Below, piece after piece: positions 29,041-36,687 of a stretch of 64,000 nt of DNA (positions within the stretch are counted from its first letter, which is position 1; the number at the start of each line of letters is the position of its first letter). This DNA comes from Terriglobia bacterium (GTDB lineage: Bacteria; Acidobacteriota; Terriglobia; Terriglobales; Acidobacteriaceae). The DNA is taken from positions 124,001 to 188,000 of the forward strand of contig JAIQEU010000002.1 in the NCBI GenBank assembly GCA_020073665.1, written 5' to 3'. The notes under the pieces are model-generated. The model saw only the letters and a program-made list of their open reading frames with translations. It was not told the DNA's origin and did no database searches. The translations under genes and the position numbers were made by a program.

Positions 29041-29097
29041 GAGCCGAGCGAAGCAAGCCAACGAGCTAGAAGCCAAGAGCTAGGAGCTAAAAGCTGA
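29041..29097. repeat. Heptad array (AGCTAGG word) before etfA
   Basis: AGCCGAG, CGAAGCA, AGCCAAC, GAGCTAG, AAGCCAA, GAGCTAG, GAGCTAA and AAGCTGA follow each other with 7-nt period and end four bases before the etfA ATG. There is no clear Shine-Dalgarno between the array and the start codon. Confidence 0.7.
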
Positions 29098-29101
29098 TTT
29101 T

Positions 29102-30097
29102 ATGTCTGACACAATCCTGGTCGTAGTCGAACAACGCGAAGGCAAACTCAGCCGTGTCTCTTGGGAGACCATCACCGCCGGGCAAGCTCTGGCCGCCGAC
29201 ACTGGCTGGACGCTCGAAGCTGCCGTCGTGGGCAGCGGTGTAGCCGGATTTGCCGGCGAAGTTGCAGGCAAGAAGCTGGCGAAGGTCTATGCCATCGAGT
29301 CGCCGAAGTTGGAGCCCTACACTCCAGACGCCTTTGCCGCCGCCCTCAAGCAGTTCCTCTCGTCCCATCCGGCCAAGCTGGTGCTCATGCCGCACACCTA
29401 CCAGGTGCGCGACTTTATTCCCAAGCTGGCCACTGCCATGGGACGCACCGCCATCAGCGATTGCATTGGCTACAAGAAAGACGGCGACAAGTTGCTCTTC
29501 ACGCGCCAGATGTTCCAGGGCAAACTCGCTGCCGACGTCAGCTTCACCTCCGACGCCCCCTGGTTCGTGACCTTCCAGAACGGCGCGTATCGGGCCGACA
29601 AAGTGGAAGCGGGAGCCAGCGCCGCCCCGGTCGAGACGGTGAACGTCGAGATTGCCGATGGCGTGGTCCGCAATAAACCGCAAGAAGTATTCAAAGAAGC
29701 CAAGCAGGCGGTAGACCTGACGCAGGCGGAAATCATCGTGGCGGTCGGCCGCGGCATCAAAGAGCAGAAAAATATCGACATTGCCAAGCAGCTCGCCGAC
29801 GCGCTTGGCGGAGACCTCGCCGCCTCCCGCCCCATCTGCGATTCCGGCTGGCTCCCCATGGACCGCCAGATCGGCTCCTCCGGCCAGACGGTTGCGCCCA
29901 AGCTGTATCTCGCGCTGGGCATCAGCGGCGCCATTCAGCACATCGTGGGCATGAAGGGCGCGCGGACGATTATCGCGGTAAACAAAGACGCGGAAGCCCC
30001 GATTTTCGAAATCGCCGACTTTGCGGTGGTGGGGAACTTGTTCGACATCGTCCCGCCGCTGATTGAGGAAGTGAAGAAGGCGAAGGCAGGAACGTAA
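29102..30097 (+). CDS. etfA: Electron transfer flavoprotein alpha subunit
   Basis: A 331-residue EtfA. The C-terminal FAD-binding domain shows the family blocks GRGIKEQKN, SRPICDSGWLP, QIGSSGQTVAPKLYLALG and NKDAEAPIF. It carries the FAD that receives electrons and, with EtfB, passes them to ETF:quinone oxidoreductase encoded 70 bp downstream. A heptad array immediately precedes the start and no good ribosome site is visible. Confidence 0.92.
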   Translation: MSDTILVVVEQREGKLSRVSWETITAGQALAADTGWTLEAAVVGSGVAGFAGEVAGKKLAKVYAIESPKLEPYTPDAFAAALKQFLSSHPAKLVLMPHTYQVRDFIPKLATAMGRTAISDCIGYKKDGDKLLFTRQMFQGKLAADVSFTSDAPWFVTFQNGAYRADKVEAGASAAPVETVNVEIADGVVRNKPQEVFKEAKQAVDLTQAEIIVAVGRGIKEQKNIDIAKQLADALGGDLAASRPICDSGWLPMDRQIGSSGQTVAPKLYLALGISGAIQHIVGMKGARTIIAVNKDAEAPIFEIADFAVVGNLFDIVPPLIEEVKKAKAGT

Positions 30098-30102
30098 AAG
30101 CA

Positions 30103-30157
30103 GCCACGAATCAACACGGATTTGCACGGATTTGAAACTCAGCGCAAATCCGTGGCC
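30103..30157. repeat. 10-nt-period repeat and hairpin between etfA and ETF-QO genes
   Basis: ACACGGATTT and GCACGGATTT are adjacent with 10-nt spacing, and CAAATCCGTGG downstream is their reverse complement, so the segment can fold. A related CCACGGATCT, ACGCGGATTT pair occurs at 31952. Confidence 0.6.
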
Positions 30158-30168
30158 AGGTTTTTCTT

Positions 30169-31896
30169 ATGCTGATTTTCCGAAAGCCTCTCGAAAACGT
30201 CGAGCGCCCTCAAATGCCGGCCGACGTCGTCATCGTCGGCGGTGGACCGGCGGGCATGGCGTGTGCCCTGCGGTTGTCTCAGTTGATCGATCAACATAAC
30301 GTAGCCCAACCCGACGCTCCGTTATCGAAAGAGAACATCTACGTTCTCGAGAAAGCCCGCGAAGTCGGCCAGCACTGCCTTTCCGGCGCCTTGCTTGATC
30401 CGCGCTCCATGCGCGAGTTGCTGCCCGGGTTCGAAAAAGAAGCGCCACTCGACGCCGAAGTCACCAAAGAATCCGTCTACTTCCTCACCGAGAAAGGCAA
30501 ACTCAAGTTCCCCGTTACCCCGCCGCCGTTGCGCGATCATGGCAACTACGTCATCTCCATCAACCGCTTCGTGAAGTGGTTGGGCTCGAAGGTCGAAGAA
30601 ACCGGCATCACCGTCTTCACCGGATTCGCCGGCTCGGAACTGCTCTACGGGTTGGATGGGGACGGCAACCGCGTCACCGGCGTCCGCACCGACGACAAAG
30701 GGGTGGACAAGGAGAACCAACAGAAATCCAATTTCGAGCCCGGCTATGATCTGCAGGCCAAAGTCGTCATCCTCGCCGAAGGTACGCGCGGGTCGTTGAC
30801 CAAGCAGCTCATTTCGAAATTTGACCTGACCCGCAACTCCAACCCGCAGACCTGGGGCCAAGGCGTGAAAGAGCTGTGGGAGGTGCCCTCCGGCCGAGTG
30901 GCTCCGGGCGAGGTCATTTACACCATGGGCTGGCCGCTTACCTCGAAGGAATACGGCGGCGCCTGGATTTACGGCTCGAAGGACAATGTGGTCTCGCTCG
31001 GCTTTGTCACCGGACTCGACTATCCCGACCCGCGTCTCGACCCGCAGAAAGTTCTGCAGGACTTCAAGCAGCATCCCTTCGTAGCCAAGTTGCTCGAAGG
31101 CGGCAAGATGATCCGCTACGGCGCGAAATCGCTGCCCTACGGCGGATGGTGGGCCTTGCCCCCGTTAGCTGGCGACGGCTGGATGATTGTTGGCGACTCC
31201 GCCGGCTTCCTGAATTCGGCGCGGCTCAAGGGCATTCACCTCGCCATCAAGAGCGGCATGCTCGCCGCCGAGACTGCATTCGAAGCGCTGAAGAAAGACG
31301 ACTCATCCGCAGCCACGCTCGGGGCTTTCCAGAAAAACGTGGAAGCCAGCTGGATCAAAGACGAACTCTGGAAAGTCCGCAACATGCACCAAGGCTTCGA
31401 GCACGGGTTCTATGCCGGCATGTTCCACACCGGCCTGCAGATGTTCACCGGCGGACGCGGCCTGCACAACCGTTATCCCAGCAAGGCCGGATACGAACAC
31501 ATGAAGAAACTCGCCGAGCTGCCCCCCGATGGCGGCGGCGAAGCCCACCTGCTGGGCCCGGCCAAGGGCGACGGTAAGCTCACCTTCGACAAGCTCACCG
31601 ACCTCTATCACTCCGGCACCAAGCACGAAGAGGATCAGCCGGCGCACCTGGTGATTCGCGACACTGACATTTGCAATACTCGTTGCGTGAAGGAATTCGG
31701 CAGCCCCTGCCAGAATTTCTGTCCGGCGAATGTCTACGAGATGGTGGAAGACACCACCCAGTTGAACGGCAAGCGCATCAGCCTGAACCCCTCGAACTGC
31801 GTCCACTGCAAAACCTGCGACATCATTGACCCCTACCAGATCATCACCTGGGTCCCGCCCGAAGGCGGCGGCGGGCCAAACTACGATGGAATGTAA
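30169..31896 (+). CDS. Electron transfer flavoprotein:quinone oxidoreductase
   Basis: A 575-residue ETF-QO, normal length. It has FAD-binding GGGPAGMACALRL near residue 25, the GQHCLSGALLDPRSM block, and a C-terminal 4Fe-4S domain with CVHCKTCDI and upstream Cys in NTRCVKEFGSPCQNFCP. It takes electrons from reduced ETF and reduces membrane quinone, joining fatty-acid oxidation to the respiratory chain. It is last in the etfB-etfA cluster. No strong ribosome site precedes the ATG at 30169. Confidence 0.93.
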   Translation: MLIFRKPLENVERPQMPADVVIVGGGPAGMACALRLSQLIDQHNVAQPDAPLSKENIYVLEKAREVGQHCLSGALLDPRSMRELLPGFEKEAPLDAEVTKESVYFLTEKGKLKFPVTPPPLRDHGNYVISINRFVKWLGSKVEETGITVFTGFAGSELLYGLDGDGNRVTGVRTDDKGVDKENQQKSNFEPGYDLQAKVVILAEGTRGSLTKQLISKFDLTRNSNPQTWGQGVKELWEVPSGRVAPGEVIYTMGWPLTSKEYGGAWIYGSKDNVVSLGFVTGLDYPDPRLDPQKVLQDFKQHPFVAKLLEGGKMIRYGAKSLPYGGWWALPPLAGDGWMIVGDSAGFLNSARLKGIHLAIKSGMLAAETAFEALKKDDSSAATLGAFQKNVEASWIKDELWKVRNMHQGFEHGFYAGMFHTGLQMFTGGRGLHNRYPSKAGYEHMKKLAELPPDGGGEAHLLGPAKGDGKLTFDKLTDLYHSGTKHEEDQPAHLVIRDTDICNTRCVKEFGSPCQNFCPANVYEMVEDTTQLNGKRISLNPSNCVHCKTCDIIDPYQIITWVPPEGGGGPNYDGM

Positions 31897-31910
31897 TGCC
31901 CCAGTGGCCA

Positions 31911-31938
31911 GTGTGGCCGCGGGCGGCTCGCCCGCAGA
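31911..31938. repeat. TGTGGCC-GCGGGCG hairpin repeat, copy 2
   Basis: GCGGGCG (31919-31925), loop GCT, CGCCCGC (31929-31935), preceded by TGTGGCC as in the copy after etfB. Confidence 0.6.
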
Positions 31939-31950
31939 GTCAACTTCTTA

Positions 31951-32047
31951 GCCACGGATCTACGCGGATTTCAAAACAGATAACAGCAAGAGGACACAGA
32001 GGAAGGCCAACGACCAACGACGAACTACAAGAGTCCAACGACTACCG
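31951..32047. repeat. Composite array: 10-, 9- and 7-nt periods
   Basis: CCACGGATCT, ACGCGGATTT (10 nt) are followed by GAGGACACAGAGGAAG (9 nt) and then GGCCAAC, GACCAAC, GACGAAC, TACAAGA, GTCCAAC, GACTACC (7 nt). The heptads run into the stop codon of the convergent SH3 gene at 32042. Confidence 0.65.
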
Positions 32048-33058
32048 CCTCTTCTTTTTCCCCACCTTCGGCGGTTCTTCTCCCGGAGCCAGCACCCGGC
32101 GCACGATTGGCGTATTCAATTTGTATTTGCGTTCGGCAATATTTCCACTGTCGTCCTGCACGTGCAGCACAAACACCGGTAGCGTACCTTCTTTATCGAA
32201 ACTCTCCTGCAAAACCGTCACCGGCAGCATGCCGTTCAGGCCATGTTCGCGGTAGGCGGTTTCGTAACGATGCTTGCGCACGTTCCAGGTGAAAACCCGG
32301 ATCTGGCTGTAGTCATAGGGCAGGCCGTCTTTGTTCTCGCTCAGCAGGACCAGGTACTGCGGCACTTTCTTGTCGGCGTCGGTGACTTCGTCGAGCTTGA
32401 AGAAGGCAACAATGCGCTGGCCCTCGGCGTACTGTGCGATTTCGAGCGGCACGTCGATGTCGATCATGCGGCCCAACACCCAGCCCACATGGCCGCCCTC
32501 GTCGCGGATGAGCCACCAATCCTCCATCGCCGGCTGGGCCGCGTCTTTGCTCTTGCCCGGGCTGGCGGCTGGCTTCGGTGCAGCGCCGGGAAGCACCTTC
32601 GCGCTGGCCGTGCGTTTCAGCAACCCAACCTTCGAACCCGAGCCCAGCAGGAAAAGATGGTCGGCGTCGCGGCGGGGATCCAGATGGATATTGGTATCGT
32701 TGCGAGTAATGCCCGTGGCCTGCACCGGCGCGTTCAGTTGCTGCTGCACCAGCTTCTGGAAGCCGTCATACACCTGCTGGCTGACCAGGTTGCGCTGTTC
32801 AATCCAGCCCTCGGTCCCGTTGGCCAGGCGCACCCGCGCGAAGCGGCGGTCGCGATCCAGTATCTGGACCCGGTCTCCGTTCTTGACCACGCCAGTTTTC
32901 GAGTAGACCGCCGCCACCTGGTCGCGAAGAAACGCCTGCGGCGCGGAAACGTAGGCGATTTCCTGGTTCCGGGAGCGGTGCCCGCATCCCGCGGACAACA
33001 TTGCCAGAACAAGCAGTAGCGGAACACAGCGCGCCAGCCATCGGCAGACAGGTTTCAC
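32042..33058 (-). CDS. SH3-domain lipoprotein
   Basis: A protein of about 338 residues with a lipobox (MLSAGC) after a hydrophobic stretch. A bacterial SH3-like domain follows (about 40-85, VYSKTGVVKNGDRVQIL and GTEGWIEQRNLV). A Pro/Ala/Lys linker leads to a C-terminal part with WWLIRDEGGHVGWVLGRMID, resembling a second SH3-like segment, and ends in KKKRR. Such domains often bind peptidoglycan or cell-surface ligands. The start is uncertain: GTG at 33058 gives a typical lipoprotein signal, but a GTG at 33070 and a longer frame exist. Confidence 0.65.
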   Translation of the reverse strand: MKPVCRWLARCVPLLLVLAMLSAGCGHRSRNQEIAYVSAPQAFLRDQVAAVYSKTGVVKNGDRVQILDRDRRFARVRLANGTEGWIEQRNLVSQQVYDGFQKLVQQQLNAPVQATGITRNDTNIHLDPRRDADHLFLLGSGSKVGLLKRTASAKVLPGAAPKPAASPGKSKDAAQPAMEDWWLIRDEGGHVGWVLGRMIDIDVPLEIAQYAEGQRIVAFFKLDEVTDADKKVPQYLVLLSENKDGLPYDYSQIRVFTWNVRKHRYETAYREHGLNGMLPVTVLQESFDKEGTLPVFVLHVQDDSGNIAERKYKLNTPIVRRVLAPGEEPPKVGKKKRR

Positions 33059-33101
33059 GGGAATACTCACTAATATAGCGCAGGAAGCCTTCGTTGGAAG
33101 A

Positions 33102-33236
33102 TAGTCGTTAGTCGTCAGTCGTTGGCCGTTGACCAAAACCCTTTCACCGCCGAGTGCGCCGGGCAATTCTGCTCTGCGTTCTCTGCGAGACCTCGGTGTG
33201 CTCCGCGGTGAGGTTTGTTCTTCTTCTCTTGGGCCT
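33102..33236. repeat. Composite heptad array upstream of the SH3 gene
   Basis: TAGTCGT, TAGTCGT, CAGTCGT, TGGCCGT, TGACCAA (7 nt) lead into CCCTTTCACCGCCGAG, the 9-nt core, followed by a degraded right half near CTCCGCGGTGAGG. It extends to the stop codon of the pfk gene at 33237. Confidence 0.65.
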
Positions 33237-34301
33237 CTAGTCTCCGAAGCAAATCCCGATGGCGCGCGCGGTGCGCACCAGTTCGCCCTGGGGATCGACG
33301 GCCTTCATCAGCCCCACAGCATCGGCGATGTCCACAGCCTTGATGCGCTCCTGCTGCAAACACACCATCTTGCCGAAACCGCCCTGGGCGATCAGATCGA
33401 CGGCGGCCACGCCGAAGCGCGTGGCCAGCACGCGATCGAAAGGAGTGGGCGAGCCACCACGCTGGATGTGTCCCAGCACGCTGACCCGCACTTCCTTGCG
33501 AGAAACGAGAGAGATGGCGTCGCCGATAAGCATGCCCACCGAACCGCCGCGTGAAATCTGCTTCAGTTCAGGCGGCAGCTTGATGCCTTCCGCCACCACC
33601 ACGATGGTGAAACGCTTGCCGTAGCCCTCGCGGTGGGTGACGTAGTTGCAAATGTTCTCGACGGTGAAGGGAATCTCCGGGATGAGGATGACGTGCGCCC
33701 CGCCGGCAATCCCGGCTTCGAGCGCAATCCAGCCGGCATCGCGTCCCATGACTTCCACCACCATGATGCGGTGGTGCGATTCGGCCGTAGTGTGAATTTT
33801 GTCGATGCACTCGGTGGCCGTCTGCACCGCGGTGTCAAAGCCAAAGGTCAGCTCGGTGGCGGAAAGATCATTGTCAATAGTCTTGGGCACGCCCACGATC
33901 TTCATGCCCTTGCGAAACAGGTCGAGGGCAATTTTCTGCGAGCCGTCGCCGCCAATCGAAATGATGGCGTCAATGCCCAGTTTCGCCGCGTTCGCGATCA
34001 CCTCGTCTGAAATGTCGCGGATCACTTCGTGGCCATTCTCCACCGTCTTGTAGCAGAAAGGATTGCCGCGGTTAGTGGTGCCGAGAATAGTGCCGCCGCG
34101 CGGCAGAATGCCGCTCACGTCTTTCAGCGTGAGTTCGCGCGAGCGCTCCGGCCAGATCAGCCCGTCAAAACCATCCGGGATGCCGATGACCTTCCACTGG
34201 TACTTAAGGAACGCACACTTGACCGCGGCGCGAATCACCGCGTTGAGTCCGGGAGCATCGCCGCCCCCAGTGCAGATGCCGATACAGCGAATGTCAGACA
34301 T
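33237..34301 (-). CDS. 6-phosphofructokinase
   Basis: A 354-residue group A phosphofructokinase that phosphorylates fructose 6-phosphate in glycolysis. It shows TGGGDAPGLNAVIR at the nucleotide site, IISIGGDGSQKIA and GVPKTIDNDL with the catalytic Asp. At the two residues that usually separate ATP from pyrophosphate enzymes (E. coli 104 and 124), it has Gly in GGDGS, as in ATP enzymes, and Lys in PKTIDND, as in PPi enzymes. The phosphoryl donor is therefore ambiguous. The next gene upstream, at 34448-35083, is on the same strand. Confidence 0.9.
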   Translation of the reverse strand: MSDIRCIGICTGGGDAPGLNAVIRAAVKCAFLKYQWKVIGIPDGFDGLIWPERSRELTLKDVSGILPRGGTILGTTNRGNPFCYKTVENGHEVIRDISDEVIANAAKLGIDAIISIGGDGSQKIALDLFRKGMKIVGVPKTIDNDLSATELTFGFDTAVQTATECIDKIHTTAESHHRIMVVEVMGRDAGWIALEAGIAGGAHVILIPEIPFTVENICNYVTHREGYGKRFTIVVVAEGIKLPPELKQISRGGSVGMLIGDAISLVSRKEVRVSVLGHIQRGGSPTPFDRVLATRFGVAAVDLIAQGGFGKMVCLQQERIKAVDIADAVGLMKAVDPQGELVRTARAIGICFGD

Positions 34302-34447
34302 GTTGATTCACGGCGTCGTCTAGGGACGCCCGATTTTCATCATACCGTCTTACTTGGCAGGGATGGGACGTTACGGGTGGACGTGGAAGACGCTGGAACC
34401 GAACTAGAGCGGCGCCAGACTCTCCGGGAGGAGGGCGCCGCGCCGGG

Positions 34448-35083
34448 TTACGGGCTAACGGTCATGGTCACACTACCAAAAACCGTGCCGGACGTTGCAG
34501 TGACCGTGACGGTCGTAGTTTGCGTTACCGCCAGAGTGGTAAGCGTTCCCTTTGGGACCGTGTTGGTGATCGTGGCAGCGCTCGCTGGGTTGGTCGACCA
34601 TGTCACTTGCTGGGTAATGTCCTGATCGGGCCCATTCGTGAAGTGGCCCATCGCCGTGTATTGTTGCATCTGTCCCTGCCCCATCAAGCTGACGTTCGAG
34701 GGACTCACGGTAATCGAGGACAAGTTCGCCAACGTAATGTTCACGCTGGTGGACCCGCTGACGATGCCGGATGTGGCGGTGATGGTGGCGGAGCCTGCCG
34801 TTATTCCCTTTACTAGTCCTGTGCTGGTGACGGTGGCGATGTTGGAATCCGAGGTCGTCCAAAGTACGTTGCCTGTAAGCGTCTTGGTCGTGCCATCGTC
34901 ATAGGTGCCGACGGCAACCATCTGCAATGTTTTGCCTTGCTGAATCGAGGGCGTGGCCGGTCCTACCGTTACACCCGTCAGTGTCGGGTTCACGAAAAAG
35001 CCCCGGCAACCCACCGCCAAGGCGAGCGACAAGAGCGCCGTAAACCCAGCCGCGAGTTGCAGTTTCCGCTTAGTACTCACCAT
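34448..35083 (-). CDS. Ig-like (BIG2) repeat lipoprotein
   Basis: A 211-residue lipoprotein (ALAVGC lipobox). Two bacterial Ig-like group 2 domains follow: the first has SIQQGKTLQMVAVGTYDDGT and GLVKGITAGSATITAT, the second SLMGQGQMQQYTAMGHFTNG. Such domains give rigid stalks in surface proteins. The product is short and ends in the second domain. The ATG at 35083 is chosen because it opens the signal peptide; a longer frame adds 19 residues. An extended -10 element lies about 60 bp upstream. Confidence 0.75.
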   Translation of the reverse strand: MVSTKRKLQLAAGFTALLSLALAVGCRGFFVNPTLTGVTVGPATPSIQQGKTLQMVAVGTYDDGTTKTLTGNVLWTTSDSNIATVTSTGLVKGITAGSATITATSGIVSGSTSVNITLANLSSITVSPSNVSLMGQGQMQQYTAMGHFTNGPDQDITQQVTWSTNPASAATITNTVPKGTLTTLAVTQTTTVTVTATSGTVFGSVTMTVSP

Positions 35084-35271
35084 GGATAAAAGCCCCGGCA
35101 GGAGTGCCTTTCCGGCCCTCGCCGCGAGTGGCGTAGACAAATTGTACCAGAGAAAATTCCGCCCGGAGCCAGCCTCTCAACCGCCATGTACCAGCGAGCG
35201 TACCCCGGCACAGCTGCGCCACGAGGGTAGAACGCCCGGTACCGGTGGACTTGCAGGGAAACCACAGAGAC
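35084..35271. other. First half of the gene-free gap between lipoprotein and dihaem cytochrome
   Basis: The gene-free gap runs from 35084 to 35437. This half holds the promoter-like TGGTACAAT on the minus strand (35142-35150) and no ORF of note. The other half is the composite heptad array. Confidence 0.5.
35142..35150 (-). promoter_or_regulatory. Extended -10 promoter element
   Basis: On the minus strand TGGTACAAT combines a TGn extension with a TACAAT -10 hexamer (five of six consensus bases), about 60 bp before the Ig-like lipoprotein start. No -35 element at 17 bp is evident. Confidence 0.4.
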
Positions 35272-35436
35272 GTGGTCGTCAGTCGTCCGTCGTCAGTCGT
35301 CAGCAAAGGCAGAACCTTTTACCGCTGAGGACGAGAGTTCGCTGAGATGAAGAAACAAGAACTGCTCGGCGATCCCGGCGTGCTCCGCGGTTGAAGGTCT
35401 TTGCTGACGACTGACGACGGATGACGGACGACTGGG
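35272..35436. repeat. Large composite inverted array, 165 bp
   Basis: The left arm (GTCGTCA, GTCGTCC, GTCGTCA, GTCGTCA, GCAAAGG; 35277-35310) is the reverse complement of the right arm (CTTTGCTGACGACTGACGAC region; 35399-35434). Inner arms AACCTTTTACCGC and GCGGTTGAAGGT also pair. The centre shows the 9-nt core (CTGAGGACGAGAG type). This is the clearest example of the family. It ends at the stop of the dihaem cytochrome gene. Confidence 0.75.
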
Positions 35437-35437
35437 T

Positions 35438-36445
35438 CTAGTTCTGGTCTCCTCCCCCGTGCTTCAGCCGGCAGAGTTTGCAAAAAGTCGGCGGCAGGGA
35501 ATTGTCCACCCGATGATGCACCGGTTTGACCGTGCGCAAGTACGCAAAGATGGCTTTCAGGTCGTCATCGCTAAGATTTCTGTAAACCTGAACCGGCATG
35601 ATCGGACTCAGTTCGCGCGCCTTCACCATTCCGGTGCGTATGGTTTGCAGGAAAAGAGCCTCGTCGTAGTAGGAGATGCCGGAAGGATCCGGGGTAATGT
35701 TTGCCGGGGCTACGGAGCCCCAGGGGCCCACGAACGGGGCGCCACCGGCAAAGTCCATGCCTCTGACGGGCTCGCCCTTGTCCGAGGGGGTGTGGCAATC
35801 CGCACAGCCGCCCAGTTTCACCAGGCGGGCCCCACGCTTCACCGGGTCAGACATGCCCTCCGGCTCGCCCACCGGCGCAGTGATCGGCTGGGGCAGGCTG
35901 CGGATCAGATACTTCACGGGAAAGATGATTTCGGTTTTCGGTAGTTCGTGATGCACCGGCGGCAGCGAGCGGATGAATACCACGATCGAGGCCACATCCT
36001 CGTCCGTAAACTCGCGGAAATTCAGGTACGGCATCAGCGGGAAAAGCGCCCGGCCATCGTGTCCGATGCCCTCGCGGATGGCGCGCGCGAACTGGTCGTC
36101 GGTCCAGTTGGCGGTGCCGGTCGCCGGGTCCGGGGTGAGGTTGGGAGCAACAATTCTTCCCGGGAGATTGGCGTAAGGCTCGACTTCGCCGGAACCCTCC
36201 ATCCCGGCAACGATGGGCGCGCCCGGAGCGGCCCAGTCATGCGGGGAATGACAATAGATACAACCCTTCCCCCAGTATTTCCCGCGCTCCAGCCGTTGCG
36301 GGGTGCGTTCGAATGTCCGGCTGGTCAGCGGTCTGGATTTCGGACCCAGAAACGGCCGCCAGCCGATCGTGACGCTGATGGCTATCACCAACAGAACCGC
36401 CAGCCCGCCCACCACGATCAACAACCATTTTCCCAGCTTCCTCAT
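35438..36445 (-). CDS. Membrane-anchored dihaem cytochrome c
   Basis: A 335-residue protein with an N-terminal membrane anchor (about 7-28) and two cytochrome c domains, CIYCH (62-66) and CADCH (214-218), each followed by an axial-Met candidate region (LMPYLNF, PIMPVQV). The NLTPDPATG and NITPDPSG blocks are typical of cytochrome subunits of alcohol and aldehyde dehydrogenases. No partner dehydrogenase is adjacent. An extra CKLC lies near the C-terminus. It would act in periplasmic electron transfer. Confidence 0.85.
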   Translation of the reverse strand: MRKLGKWLLIVVGGLAVLLVIAISVTIGWRPFLGPKSRPLTSRTFERTPQRLERGKYWGKGCIYCHSPHDWAAPGAPIVAGMEGSGEVEPYANLPGRIVAPNLTPDPATGTANWTDDQFARAIREGIGHDGRALFPLMPYLNFREFTDEDVASIVVFIRSLPPVHHELPKTEIIFPVKYLIRSLPQPITAPVGEPEGMSDPVKRGARLVKLGGCADCHTPSDKGEPVRGMDFAGGAPFVGPWGSVAPANITPDPSGISYYDEALFLQTIRTGMVKARELSPIMPVQVYRNLSDDDLKAIFAYLRTVKPVHHRVDNSLPPTFCKLCRLKHGGGDQN

Positions 36446-36524
36446 GAGGGATCCTCCACATTCACCTGCCAGAAAAGGTAGTGTGTCAGTGCCTGTAGTG
36501 TTGCGTGTGCATGCATATTAGCGC

Positions 36525-36660
36525 AGTCGCTGGTCGTTCGTCGTTGGTCGCTGGCCAAAAAACATTTGACCGCCGAGTACGCCGAGAATTTACGGATATT
36601 CTTCTCGGCACGCTCTGCGGGCTCAGCGGCTAAAGGTTTGGCCCAACGACCAACGACGGC
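36525..36660. repeat. Composite inverted array
   Basis: The left arm AGTCGCT, GGTCGTT, CGTCGTT, GGTCGCT, GGCCAAA pairs with the right arm GGCCCAACGACCAACGACG. Next in are CATTTGACCGCCGAG and its partner CTCAGCGGCTAAAGG. The 9-nt core reads CCGAGTACG, CCGAGAATT, and a hairpin follows: GCCGAGAAT, loop TTACGGAT, ATTCTTCTCGGC (nearly perfect). Confidence 0.75.
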
Positions 36661-36687
36661 CTTCTGTTAACCTAGCAAGCTCAAAAT

